DNA of 16,353 nt from Bacteroides ovatus (GCA_030844565.1 JAUUNK010000104.1:1-16353), one strand, 5' to 3'. Shown: positions 7,412 to 15,859, counted from the first letter of the stretch. Notes: generated by a model not told the origin, from the letters alone. A program made the numbers and translations.

Positions 7412-9022
7412 TTAAAATGTGGTGGCTGCGCGAACTTGGAAATGAGATATTTTATTGCTTACCCATGTTTCACCATTACTCCACACAACGGCAAATTTAG
7501 GGTCTGCTTGTGTGGAAGACCAATAAGCATCGCGCATGTCAGTAAAGCATTCTTGAACTCCACTATAGATAAGTTTCTCATTAAAGAGCAGTTCTAGTAG
7601 TTTTAGCTCCCCAGCCGAAGGCAAATACCAAGTTCCCGTTTCTCTTCCCGGAGTTTTATAGCTGTAGTGACATTGATATGCAGCGGGACAATTTTCGGTA
7701 GCATCTATTATGAGGCGTGTATTTTGTTGTCCGTTAAAATCTGTCCATGCATCAGTTTCAGGTACGTCCCATTGGATTATATTGCCTTCAGGGGATATTT
7801 TTGTGTTCTCGCTGTTTTCTACTATATAGGCGGGTAGAGTAGGAATATTAAGATACTCACTAGTCCACTGAAGCGATTCATGATTGACATCTAATAGGGC
7901 AATAATTCTGCCATGATTAGAGTTTGAGAGCGTTCGGTTGATCTCTCCGTCTTTCTCATCTGTTAGAGCGAAGACTATTCCAATAGGAGTTTTATTGGAA
8001 TAGAGTTGAGAAGAATAGGTGCCGTCACTATAATAGATGTCTCCTATAGAGGCGCCCGTAGAATTCTCATTTCCCACTTCAATACCACCTTGTTCATGGT
8101 TGTTCCACGGAGTGATAATTGCTTCGCTAATACTCAAACTACCTTTCTTTATAGTAATTGTATAAGTGTATTTTTGTCCGGGTAGCCATTGATTTGTAAT
8201 TTCTGTAGGCAAAGAGATGGAAGGCTCCTTATCATTCCCGCCATATCCATAATTTAATGATACTTGGACTTCCCTATCATACAAGTTATTCATGGGTATA
8301 GCCAACAGATTAACTGTTAAGCCGCCTGTAGAGATATGTTCTTTCAGCCCGGTTGATATATATCCTAAAGTATTCCCAATCACAACATCTTGTCCTTCTT
8401 TTTCTTTTATAATGTTTAGAACGCCTTGTGTATAGACATTAGACAAGCCGACATTGTATATATCAATGTCTTCGGAGTACTTTTCGTCTTTTTTAATAAC
8501 GAAAGACACAAGAGACATGGCGTGTTTAAATAGGATGGTGGCTTTAGGATTCTGGGAATTGACATAACTTGATTTATTGTCTGAGTTCACAGAATAGCCG
8601 TATAGATAATCTGTTTGCGATTCTACTTCGATGGGCATTTTCCCATGTAGAAAGTATGTATCGTTGTAACTTGAATTGTAAGGATAGTAGGCATATACTT
8701 GAACATTCGTCGATTCTGGTAAGTAGACTTTCTTATTGAGGGTGCAAGTCGACTTAATATAGGTAACTAATGTATTCACCCCATTTTCCACAGCGGTGTA
8801 TCCGTTTTCTCCTACCATCGCAAAGATTCCGAATTGACTTTCTTCGGGCAATGTCGTCCCATCAATGATGGAACGGGTGGAAACCGCAGTCGTTATTTCC
8901 AATGGAACTTTATTGGCGCCATCCACTTGTGACATTTCGTCTGCGTCGCCACATGAGATAACGGACATACTACTCCCTGCCGCTATCATTGTCAATAATA
9001 TAGATTGGAATATCTTTTTCAT
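7412..9022 (-). CDS. Fimbrillin-family lipoprotein with C-terminal DUF1566-like domain (B)
   Basis: This 536-residue paralogue of the next gene has a lipoprotein signal ending at VISC (Cys24). Fimbrillin landmarks: SQFGIFAMV (62-70), VQVYAYYPYN (107-116), DYLYGYSV (138-145), ATILFKHAMSLVSFVI (161-176), WLPGQKYTYTITIK (279-292) and ITPWNNHEQGGIEV. The second domain starts at IGDIYYSDGTYS (326-337), has IGIVFALTDEKDGEIN and HGRIIAL, and ends with TWYLPSAGELKLLE, YWSSTQ and FQVRAATTF. TRSII (49-53) sits at the same relative place as TRSVI in its paralogue. The gap to the gene before is 16 bp, so the two are almost certainly co-transcribed. The product is probably an outer-surface lipoprotein, perhaps an accessory or tip subunit, since the extra domain is not typical of a shaft subunit. 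Confidence 0.8.
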   Translation of the reverse strand: MKKIFQSILLTMIAAGSSMSVISCGDADEMSQVDGANKVPLEITTAVSTRSIIDGTTLPEESQFGIFAMVGENGYTAVENGVNTLVTYIKSTCTLNKKVYLPESTNVQVYAYYPYNSSYNDTYFLHGKMPIEVESQTDYLYGYSVNSDNKSSYVNSQNPKATILFKHAMSLVSFVIKKDEKYSEDIDIYNVGLSNVYTQGVLNIIKEKEGQDVVIGNTLGYISTGLKEHISTGGLTVNLLAIPMNNLYDREVQVSLNYGYGGNDKEPSISLPTEITNQWLPGQKYTYTITIKKGSLSISEAIITPWNNHEQGGIEVGNENSTGASIGDIYYSDGTYSSQLYSNKTPIGIVFALTDEKDGEINRTLSNSNHGRIIALLDVNHESLQWTSEYLNIPTLPAYIVENSENTKISPEGNIIQWDVPETDAWTDFNGQQNTRLIIDATENCPAAYQCHYSYKTPGRETGTWYLPSAGELKLLELLFNEKLIYSGVQECFTDMRDAYWSSTQADPKFAVVWSNGETWVSNKISHFQVRAATTF

Positions 9023-9038
9023 AATAGTTCTTCTTTAT

Positions 9039-10223
9039 TTAATCGTTTACGGTAATATCACCACTGTTAGTGTTTTGCCATTGCTCCACTTTTACCTCAC
9101 CAATGACAAGCTCAGTCTCATTTACAATGACCGGATAGGTGTATTGTGTTCCGGCTTTCCATCCATCGATGGTAATATTAGCACGGTATGTATGTCCATC
9201 CGACATACGCAGGCTTAAAGAAAGATCACCCGGACGGGTAGTAGGAAGAGTTAAAACTTCCATGTTTTTCGGTTTTTCTGTGTTTATATTCACTTCGGTA
9301 ATCCAGCGTAAAGGCTCACTATAGCTATAGCTATCCCGATTGATTTGTCCGGTAACAATATTTAAATATCCACTGGTAGGTAAGATATTGGCTCCTTCTT
9401 TTTCGTTTAGGATAAGTTCGGCTATTACATCTTCCTTCGTATTACTCTCTCCTTTTTGTACTTGAAATACCACTTTTGCCAATGCATGCTTCATAGTGAT
9501 ATTGGCAGTCGTATTGTTATCATTGATTGGGGAAGAGGAACCATATAGGTAGTCGATGCCGTTATATTTATATGTGGCTACCCATACTCTTATATTGTTA
9601 TAATTTTCATATAAGAGTTCTCCCGTATAAGGAGCATAAGCATACATCGTAAGAGTACTGGAAGAGGGAATTTCCATCTCATACGGAAGTTGCCAAGAAT
9701 CTCCATGATATAAAATCTTCTGATTCCAGTAACCTTCATAACGCTGATCTCCTTTAATTATGCAGCTTCCTATTTCTTCTGCTTTCAGATTCTCACTTTC
9801 CCCGTTCCATGAAGTAAGCGTCACGTTCCCCATTTTCAGAATACTGTCCGTAGTGGTAAAAGATTCCACTTGCCCGCGTATTTCATACTCTCCGTATTTG
9901 ACGCAGAGTACATAATAATAAGTAGTATTACGTTCCAATTCATAGGCATGCGCATAAAGTCCGCCATCGCCCCACTCCGCAGAATATTTTCTTGCATCGT
10001 TCATATTGGGAGAGGTAGAAACCAGGAAGTAATATTCATCAGCATAAGAATTATTAGTCACCCTTCCGGAGAGCGAAGCGCCATGTGCACTTAGGCCCGC
10101 CACAGTTTCATTTGTAGTTACTTTAGGAACTTTATTTATGGGTTCCTCTAGTTCCTGGCAACCGGAAAACAACATTATACATACTCCCAGTGCCATACCG
10201 ATTATATATTGTCTCTTTTTCAT
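9039..10223 (-). CDS. Fimbrillin-like lipoprotein with N-terminal FN3-like domain
   Basis: I start this gene at the ATG at 10223 (394 residues). It gives a clean lipoprotein signal, MKKRQYIIGM...LFSGC, with Cys22, preceded by an A/G-rich leader. An upstream in-frame ATG at 10253 would add ten basic residues and overlap the previous gene. Residues about 30-125 resemble a fibronectin-III-like beta-sandwich: ASLSGRV, EYYFLVSTSP, LERNTTYYYVLC and VESFTT. The rest is fimbrillin-like: TLTMYAYAPYTGE, DYLYGSSSP, ANITMKHALAKVVFQV and WKAGTQYTYPVIV. The protein ends soon after VEQWQNTNSGDITV, just where its two downstream paralogues begin their DUF1566-like domain, so that domain is absent. No TRS motif is seen near the N-terminus. 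It may be an anchor or base subunit. The gap to the upstream gene is 20 bp and to the next is 16 bp. Confidence 0.75.
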   Translation of the reverse strand: MKKRQYIIGMALGVCIMLFSGCQELEEPINKVPKVTTNETVAGLSAHGASLSGRVTNNSYADEYYFLVSTSPNMNDARKYSAEWGDGGLYAHAYELERNTTYYYVLCVKYGEYEIRGQVESFTTTDSILKMGNVTLTSWNGESENLKAEEIGSCIIKGDQRYEGYWNQKILYHGDSWQLPYEMEIPSSSTLTMYAYAPYTGELLYENYNNIRVWVATYKYNGIDYLYGSSSPINDNNTTANITMKHALAKVVFQVQKGESNTKEDVIAELILNEKEGANILPTSGYLNIVTGQINRDSYSYSEPLRWITEVNINTEKPKNMEVLTLPTTRPGDLSLSLRMSDGHTYRANITIDGWKAGTQYTYPVIVNETELVIGEVKVEQWQNTNSGDITVND

Positions 10224-10243
10224 TCTTCTTTTTCCTTTTTTAA

Positions 10244-11032
10244 TTAAAAGCAATAGCCGATACCTACATTTCCTACATATTCGTGGTTCCCGCCGAAAAT
10301 AGACATGATGGAACCTGCGTTGACAATGAATCGCCCGAATCTTACCATCAAACCGAGGTCGAGGGCGGCTCCGTAGTAAGAATCCTCGTCATATTTCAAG
10401 TATTGGTCCTTGTAAACTTCCCAAGCCACATCGCGCTTGGCGTAACCTGCTCCGGCATAGAGATGGATAGGACACCAGAGACGGAGGATGAATCCTCCCG
10501 TAGCTGAATAGAAACTACTCTTGGTTTTGCCTGTTGTCCAATAATCCGTGTGACCTTCATAGTCTCCATAGTTCATAATTTCTCCGTCGGTGGATTGCAC
10601 GGGTCGGTAGAGCCCTTTCACGTACCAACCCAGGTTTTTCACTCCTCCAACCATCAGGCCAAAAGAAGGAGAACCTAAATCTTTTTCCGGAAATCCCCCC
10701 TGCAAACTGGCAAACCATCTGTATTGATCCGGTTTCTGATTCCACCAAGTGACTTTGGCGAGTTTTACTTTCAAGGGCTCTACATTGATGACTCGCGGAC
10801 GCATACCCCCATAATACACTTTTATTTTCTTGATAGGCTGTTCACTTTCCAATTTAAATGTTCCGTCGAGTTCGGTGAGCGTAGACGACTGTTCGTTTTT
10901 GGCTACTACCTTTGCTCCGGGAATCGGTTTCCCGTGTTTGTCTGTAATGGTTCCGCTCACTGTGTTTTGCGCAGACAGTTGAATGCTTCCCATTAGCAAG
11001 AGGAAAAGGCCAGATACTAATAATTTTTTCAT
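10244..11032 (-). CDS. Carboxypeptidase-regulatory-like plus outer-membrane beta-barrel protein
   Basis: The protein has 262 residues. The signal peptide ends at QLSA/QN (residue 21). Residues 24-92 fit a CarboxypepD_reg-like fold: VSGTITDKHGKPIPGAKVVAK, then LDGTFKLE. Such domains usually precede outer-membrane barrels in Bacteroidetes. Residues about 105-262 show alternating amphipathic strands (FASLQGGFP, SFGLMVGGV, SFYSATGGFILRLW, IHLYAGAGYA, AALDLGLMVRFGRF, NVGIGYCF). The last residue is Phe, the usual outer-membrane protein signature. About eight strands would fit, too few for a transporter, so anchoring or surface display of operon products is more likely. It is 37 bp after the caspase gene and precedes the three fimbrillin-like genes. 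Confidence 0.75.
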   Translation of the reverse strand: MKKLLVSGLFLLLMGSIQLSAQNTVSGTITDKHGKPIPGAKVVAKNEQSSTLTELDGTFKLESEQPIKKIKVYYGGMRPRVINVEPLKVKLAKVTWWNQKPDQYRWFASLQGGFPEKDLGSPSFGLMVGGVKNLGWYVKGLYRPVQSTDGEIMNYGDYEGHTDYWTTGKTKSSFYSATGGFILRLWCPIHLYAGAGYAKRDVAWEVYKDQYLKYDEDSYYGAALDLGLMVRFGRFIVNAGSIMSIFGGNHEYVGNVGIGYCF

Positions 11033-11069
11033 TTGTCTTATATTTTATAGATTATATACTTGGTTTTAT

Positions 11070-13655
11070 TTACGGCTTTAGTTTCAGTTTCTGCCAGTTG
11101 TCTGAGAGAGATGTGGAGGGTGACACGGTAGGTGTCTGCACTTTGCGGTTGACTACTACCGACTGTTGCTTCACGTTCTCGGTGATGTATTTCCCCAGTT
11201 CCTGCAAAGTCACGTCTCCTTGGGTCTCTTGCAGCTTTTTTAGTAGAAAATAGGTGAACAAGCCGTGTCCTTTGTCTTTATACGGAAAGGCGGTCTCGTC
11301 ATCCGAAGCTGCGCTGAAGATAACCATATTCCCTTTGGGCGCTTCTTTCTTGGCTTTCAGGGCTACGCCACGGGCTGAGGCAAGCATGCCGCCGTCGCGT
11401 TTGGCGCCACTGAAACAAGCATCCAGAAAGACTACTACCGATTGTGCATTCAGCCCGCCCAGTTCCGTATAGAGCTTGTTGAGCGAATAGCAGCCTTCGG
11501 TTTGCGTGCCGTCAGCGTCGATAGGGAGCAGGAAGGCATCTTTGGTAGCCTCATTGGGTATTCCGTGCCCGGCATAGTAGAACACTACCCGGATGTCTCC
11601 TGTATAGGCAGAGGCAATATCCTTGATGTCGCGCATCGCACGGAGCATGGTCCCATACGAAGCGTCGGGATAGAAACGGATATTGTTCTGAGGTATCCCC
11701 AAGGTCTTTTGACAATAGCGGCGGAAGGTCTCCCCGTCATTAAGCGCCATCGGTACTTTAGATACCATGTTGTAGTTCTCGTTAGAAATGATAACGGCGA
11801 AACATTTGTCGTTGCTCGCTTTCGTTTCGGGGATGTTGAGGTCTACATCTGAGCTGCCTACCTTGATTTGGCTCTTTTGTATTCTAGAACCAGGAGTCGT
11901 AGCGGCGCCTGACTGGGCAAGCGCGCCGTAGTCGATGGCATCGAAACGAACATCCACAGAGGTTTCCGTATAGTTCAGTGCTTCCTTATCGTTGTAGCAA
12001 TAGGAGTTGCCCATAGGCGTGACGAAAGTGAGACTGGAAAGTGCCAGACGGTCGTTGTTAATGTAAAACTTGGGCTCTTTGAGTTGTATGCCGTTCCAGT
12101 TACTGGCAAAGATTTTGGCTTCATTGTTCTCGCGGGGAACAGGAAGAATAATTTCGCCGTACTTAGACTGGACCAGAAAGACTTGATTGTCGGCATCATA
12201 CGGTTTTAGTTCCATCTCGCTCACCAATAAGCTTTGTGCGTAGGTGCTGATATAGCTGCTTTCCGCTTCTTTCAGCAGTTCTTTCACTTTGGCGTTGCGG
12301 GTAGTTTCCGTTACCCGTTGCTTGTATTCGTCGACTGTCTCGTAGGGGTCCTTCATTTGCCAAGTGCTGATTTTCTTTTCTACGTAGTCCTTGGCATATT
12401 GGGAATAGGTAGGAGCGGTGCTTGCTGTAACAGTGCTTGCCAGGGTGTTGCCGGTTCCGCTGTAAGCACCTGCTTCGATAGCCGAAGCTGTGTACGAAGG
12501 GGCGGGTGTCCCGGTGGCTGGTGTTCCCGCGTAATTTACCAACGCAGGCACAGTGGAAGAAGAAACGGTGTTGCCGCCCAGAGATGCAATCTTGCTGTTC
12601 AGGGCGGTCAGTTCTCTTTCATTTCCCAGGCAATTGTAGGCGGTGGCAAGTGCCTGCATATACTTCAGCGAAGTGGGGTCTGCTGCCAACACGTCTTTAA
12701 AGACGGTGGCAGCGGCGGTGAAATATTCCTTCGACTTGTTAGTCAGTTCGGTCCCTTCCTTCGTTTTGCCTTCCATGGCCCCTTTGTTGTAGCATACCAC
12801 TCCAAGATTGTAGTAGTTCAGCCCCAGATGTTTGGCTACTTCGAGGCTGCGCGGGTTGCTGCTGCGCAGCTTGGTGTATATGTGGAGCGCTTTCAGGTAG
12901 TCGTTTGTTTCTTCATACAGTTTGCCCTGTATGTTGAGCAGCGTCGGGTCGTTGGGCTTAATGAGCATCGCCTTGTCCACATACTTTTGCAGTCCTTCGT
13001 TGTCTTTGGTATCTATGCAGCAGTTGATAGCTGTGGAGAGCATGTTGAAGTCTGCCGGATAGTTGGAAATGGCTTCGTCGAGTACACTCCGGGCAAGAGC
13101 ATGGTCTCCGATATGTCCGCAGGCTTTTGCCATGAACACGAATACACTTTGGCGTTTCTTGGTGTCATGCGTGTCGAGATATTCCCGGAAATAGGAGATT
13201 GCCTTGGCATAATCCTTTGAGTTGTAAGTGCCTGATGCTGCAAAATAAACCATAGTGGGGTAGTAGCTGTCCTTTGGCAACACCTCCCCTTTGAAGGCTT
13301 TTATCAACGGGATGTCCACATAAGCTTGTGCGAACAGCAGTGCATTCTTCTGGTCGTTCCGCTGAGAGTAGAACACGGCTCCTTTCTGCAAATAGGGGAA
13401 TATGTCCTTTAAGGCGCTTTTCGCCTGGTTGTAGGGCATGCTTCCCGGCGTGGAGGCATTCAACACGGCGGCATAATCCCGATAGCATTGGTAGAGTGCC
13501 GAATACATGGTCGCTTTGTCACCGTTCTCGTTATTGAGCCGGACAAAGGTCTGGTATGCGGTAGAGGCACTCTCCAATGATTGTGCATTGGCCATCGTCG
13601 GGAAGAAGAGTACTGCGCAGGTGAATAAACCGATTAATACTATGTGTTTTTTCAT
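11070..13655 (-). CDS. Secreted TPR and caspase-fold (C14) peptidase
   Basis: I place the start at 13655 (861 residues), giving the signal peptide MKKHIVLIG...TMANA/QS. An in-frame ATG at 13679 would add eight residues and overlap the previous gene. Residues about 137-360 are TPR-like helical repeats (NYPADFNMLSTAI, KPNDPTLLNIQGKLYEETNDY, ADPTSLKYMQALATAYNCLG). Residues 363-417 are an Ala/Ser/Thr/Pro-rich linker. Residues about 427-562 are a module shared with the gene before. Residues about 616-822 are the caspase domain: YYAGHG with His697, and LDACFSG with Cys747. Asp745, two before the Cys, is the metacaspase pattern linked with Arg/Lys rather than Asp preference. SDDETAFPYKDKGHGLFTYFL closes the domain. 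The active site looks intact. The protein should act in the periplasm or outside the cell, probably on an envelope protein. Confidence 0.88.
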   Translation of the reverse strand: MKKHIVLIGLFTCAVLFFPTMANAQSLESASTAYQTFVRLNNENGDKATMYSALYQCYRDYAAVLNASTPGSMPYNQAKSALKDIFPYLQKGAVFYSQRNDQKNALLFAQAYVDIPLIKAFKGEVLPKDSYYPTMVYFAASGTYNSKDYAKAISYFREYLDTHDTKKRQSVFVFMAKACGHIGDHALARSVLDEAISNYPADFNMLSTAINCCIDTKDNEGLQKYVDKAMLIKPNDPTLLNIQGKLYEETNDYLKALHIYTKLRSSNPRSLEVAKHLGLNYYNLGVVCYNKGAMEGKTKEGTELTNKSKEYFTAAATVFKDVLAADPTSLKYMQALATAYNCLGNERELTALNSKIASLGGNTVSSSTVPALVNYAGTPATGTPAPSYTASAIEAGAYSGTGNTLASTVTASTAPTYSQYAKDYVEKKISTWQMKDPYETVDEYKQRVTETTRNAKVKELLKEAESSYISTYAQSLLVSEMELKPYDADNQVFLVQSKYGEIILPVPRENNEAKIFASNWNGIQLKEPKFYINNDRLALSSLTFVTPMGNSYCYNDKEALNYTETSVDVRFDAIDYGALAQSGAATTPGSRIQKSQIKVGSSDVDLNIPETKASNDKCFAVIISNENYNMVSKVPMALNDGETFRRYCQKTLGIPQNNIRFYPDASYGTMLRAMRDIKDIASAYTGDIRVVFYYAGHGIPNEATKDAFLLPIDADGTQTEGCYSLNKLYTELGGLNAQSVVVFLDACFSGAKRDGGMLASARGVALKAKKEAPKGNMVIFSAASDDETAFPYKDKGHGLFTYFLLKKLQETQGDVTLQELGKYITENVKQQSVVVNRKVQTPTVSPSTSLSDNWQKLKLKP

Positions 13656-13668
13656 TGAAACTTCGGGA

Positions 13669-15741
13669 TTATAATGCATTGACGAATATGAATTCTACAT
13701 TAATTCTTCTGTATTCACTTCCTGCTTTCTCGGTCACGTTGATGTGGAAGTTGTATTCCGTGTTCATTTTGGAAAGTTCAGGAATGTTCTTTTCAATGTA
13801 ATCTTTCACACCTACGGCACGCAAAAAGGCGAGTTGTTCATTTTCGGTGATTCCGCTTTTCTGGGTTACGCTGATATTGGATAGATTGCCGTCTTTATAG
13901 ATAGGTTCATCGGTAAATTCTCCGTAATGTCCGTCATAGGCTATCTTGTTGCGGATGGCGCTGGCGTCTGCCATACCAGTGATTTTTATCTCGAGCTTTT
14001 TCCCTTCGCGGATATATTGCGAGAATCTTTCCTTAAAGGCGGTTTTCATGATGGTGAGCATGGAGAGTGCGGCAGGCGATTCTTCGGCAATGAACTTACC
14101 CGGTTTAAAGTCTTCGCGTATAGAAAACTCCTGGTCTACGGTGTATGAATAGCCTATCTGATAGTTCATAATCTTGTTGCCGTTGGCATCCGTTCCGGCT
14201 ACAATGCCTGCGTTGACGGCAATCTGAGTGTGGTCGGAGATTGACTTATTTTGTTTGGCTATGTTTACCACTTCATCTTTGATTTCCTTCAGCTTGATTT
14301 CATCCATATTAGATTGCTGAATCACTTCCAGAGGAACAAAGTCTTCTTCGGATTTCATATAATCGAGCGACTCCCGTTTCAGGTTGTCGAAGGTGTATGT
14401 TTTTCCGGAAGCCTTGTTATAGACATCTGCATAAATCAATTCGAATTCATCGTTTTTGTTAACGCCATACACTGCGTTGCGGAATTCCAGGTTGCCCGGG
14501 TCCATAAAGTCTGAAACTTCTTCGGTGGGAATATTCAGATAAATGGGAGGCATAGAGTTGAAGTCTACCGCCAGCATGTTGGAAGTAGGGTTATACTTGC
14601 CAAGTGTTACATCCGACTTGTCTACAAGGTTTTCAGCCATGCGTGTAGCAATCTCCTGTTCAAACAACGCCTGCTGTTCGGCACGGGTTTGGTCGTTGAC
14701 ACGAAGATTGTATTCTTCCATTGTTTCCCCATCTTTCATCTTCATCCATTCCGTCATGCGGGCATTCACTTCGTCGGCTATCAGGCTGGTGTAGCAAGGC
14801 AGCAAGCTGTTCATGTTTTCATAAGTGATGCTCCGGCGTGTATTGTAAGCGATGTATGTGTTTTCTTTGCCGTCTTTAACAAAGCGCAAGTCGGTGATTC
14901 CTCCTTCGGGACTTTCAATGTAGCGACGGTCTTCTTCGTTCATCAGGTTGATAACCGAGATGCGGTTGTCTCCGGTAACAGCCGCGATGTATTTTCCTTC
15001 AGGGTAGAAATGACAGTAAGACGCTTTTCCCATGGCATCATAATTCTGTTGCGGGAGGAAAGTGCGCGTGTCATAAATCGTCAGTTTGCCGTCGGCGGTG
15101 GCTACTGCCAGTTGGTTGTTATCCTTGGAAAAGTCGAAGCAGTTGACAGGTGCATTCAGAGAAAGAGTTGTTCTTTCTGCCTTCGACTCCAGGTTCCAGA
15201 TGAGGAGGGTGGAACCGTTGGAAACGGCAAGGAAATAATTGTTGCTGCTGATGGACATTTGCTTTGGTACTATGGGAAGTGTTACAGTCTGTCGCAGTAC
15301 ATATCCTTTTGTATTATAGAGATAGAGTTTCTTGTTGGCATCGGCTATGGCAAAAGTCTTTGCATCCGGGGCATAGCAGATAGCGACAGGAGACATCTTC
15401 TTAGAGAATTTATGTATCAGTTTGTTGGAGAGCCACAGGCTGTAGACAGCCACTCTCTGCTTGTTTCCCTTTCCATTGAGCACAGCGAAAGAAGACCCGC
15501 AGGGGTTCACTTTCATCGAGGTTACTTCGCCGGTAGAACTCAATGTGAGATTGCGCAGGTTGTAGCTCTTCTTCCCGTTATAGTAATAAGTAGAGAATAA
15601 ATAGTTGTCCATCCCTTTAGGCAATTCCTTCTGAGGATAAACATGCTTCTGGTTATCTTCTTTGTTAATCGTCACTTGAGCGAACAACGTCGGAAAACAC
15701 AAGCAACACCATGACAATAGTATTAATTTTCTCATGTTCAT
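13669..15741 (-). CDS. Secreted beta-propeller (WD40-like) protein with OmpA-like C-terminus
   Basis: This is the first gene of the operon. I choose the ATG at 15741 (690 residues; MNMRKLILLSW...TLFA/QV is a signal peptide). The ATG at 15735 is equally possible. The upstream ATG at 15849 lies only 2 nt past the predicted -7 box and would be outside the transcript. Residues about 64-310 are WD40-like blades: PVAICYAPDAKTFAIADANKKLYLYNT, SISSNNYFLAVSNGSTLLIWNL, and CFDFSKDNNQLAVATADGKLTIYDT. Residues about 325-455 are the module shared with the caspase protein, including W332, ET at 339-340, Tyr344 and Arg347. Residues about 555-690 look like a degenerate OmpA-type domain: ITGMAD (Asp592), NEQLAFLRAVGV (Arg641) and EYRRINVEF, with a longer than usual insertion. 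It may be a periplasmic sensor or scaffold that holds the caspase at the peptidoglycan. Confidence 0.75.
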   Translation of the reverse strand: MNMRKLILLSWCCLCFPTLFAQVTINKEDNQKHVYPQKELPKGMDNYLFSTYYYNGKKSYNLRNLTLSSTGEVTSMKVNPCGSSFAVLNGKGNKQRVAVYSLWLSNKLIHKFSKKMSPVAICYAPDAKTFAIADANKKLYLYNTKGYVLRQTVTLPIVPKQMSISSNNYFLAVSNGSTLLIWNLESKAERTTLSLNAPVNCFDFSKDNNQLAVATADGKLTIYDTRTFLPQQNYDAMGKASYCHFYPEGKYIAAVTGDNRISVINLMNEEDRRYIESPEGGITDLRFVKDGKENTYIAYNTRRSITYENMNSLLPCYTSLIADEVNARMTEWMKMKDGETMEEYNLRVNDQTRAEQQALFEQEIATRMAENLVDKSDVTLGKYNPTSNMLAVDFNSMPPIYLNIPTEEVSDFMDPGNLEFRNAVYGVNKNDEFELIYADVYNKASGKTYTFDNLKRESLDYMKSEEDFVPLEVIQQSNMDEIKLKEIKDEVVNIAKQNKSISDHTQIAVNAGIVAGTDANGNKIMNYQIGYSYTVDQEFSIREDFKPGKFIAEESPAALSMLTIMKTAFKERFSQYIREGKKLEIKITGMADASAIRNKIAYDGHYGEFTDEPIYKDGNLSNISVTQKSGITENEQLAFLRAVGVKDYIEKNIPELSKMNTEYNFHINVTEKAGSEYRRINVEFIFVNAL

Positions 15742-15851
15742 TTGTTTTGTTCTACTTAGTTCCAAAGTAGATGTTTTTATTACTAAATTAAGGCGTGGAA
15801 CTTTTTCCTGTGGAAACGTCTTCTCCATTCTTATTCTTGTTGGTTTCATCT

Positions 15852-15859
15852 CAAAGATA
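15852..15859 (-). promoter_or_regulatory. Predicted -7 box (TATCTTTG) of the nine-gene operon
   Basis: Read on the minus strand, TATCTTTG matches the Bacteroides -7 consensus TAnnTTTG in full. The region 20-23 bp upstream is T-rich (CTTTTTC) but lacks a good TTTG -33 box, as expected for an activator-dependent promoter. Transcription would start near 15845, giving a leader of about 105 nt before the ATG at 15741. It also rules out the ATG at 15849 as a translation start. Confidence 0.5.

Noticed and set aside
5843..9022. A TonB/SusC-SusD-type polysaccharide locus
   Set aside because: The lipoproteins show fimbrillin rather than SusD motifs, there is no SusC-size receptor, and the barrel gene encodes only 262 residues.
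12234..13220. A 328-codon plus-strand open frame opposite the caspase gene
   Set aside because: It is antisense to a well-supported gene with intact motifs, its translation is Cys/Gly/Val-rich with no recognisable domain, and it has no promoter. It is a frame shadow.
13656..13679. Upstream ATG at 13679 for the caspase gene
   Set aside because: It adds eight residues ahead of a complete signal peptide and overlaps the preceding gene; the ATG at 13655 is the better start.
14689..15600. A 303-codon plus-strand open frame opposite the propeller gene
   Set aside because: It is antisense to the beta-propeller coding region and has no family resemblance; its length is explained by the codon use of the real gene.
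15742..15849. Upstream ATG at 15849 for the propeller gene
   Set aside because: It places 36 polar residues before the signal peptide and lies 2 nt beyond the predicted -7 box, outside the expected transcript.
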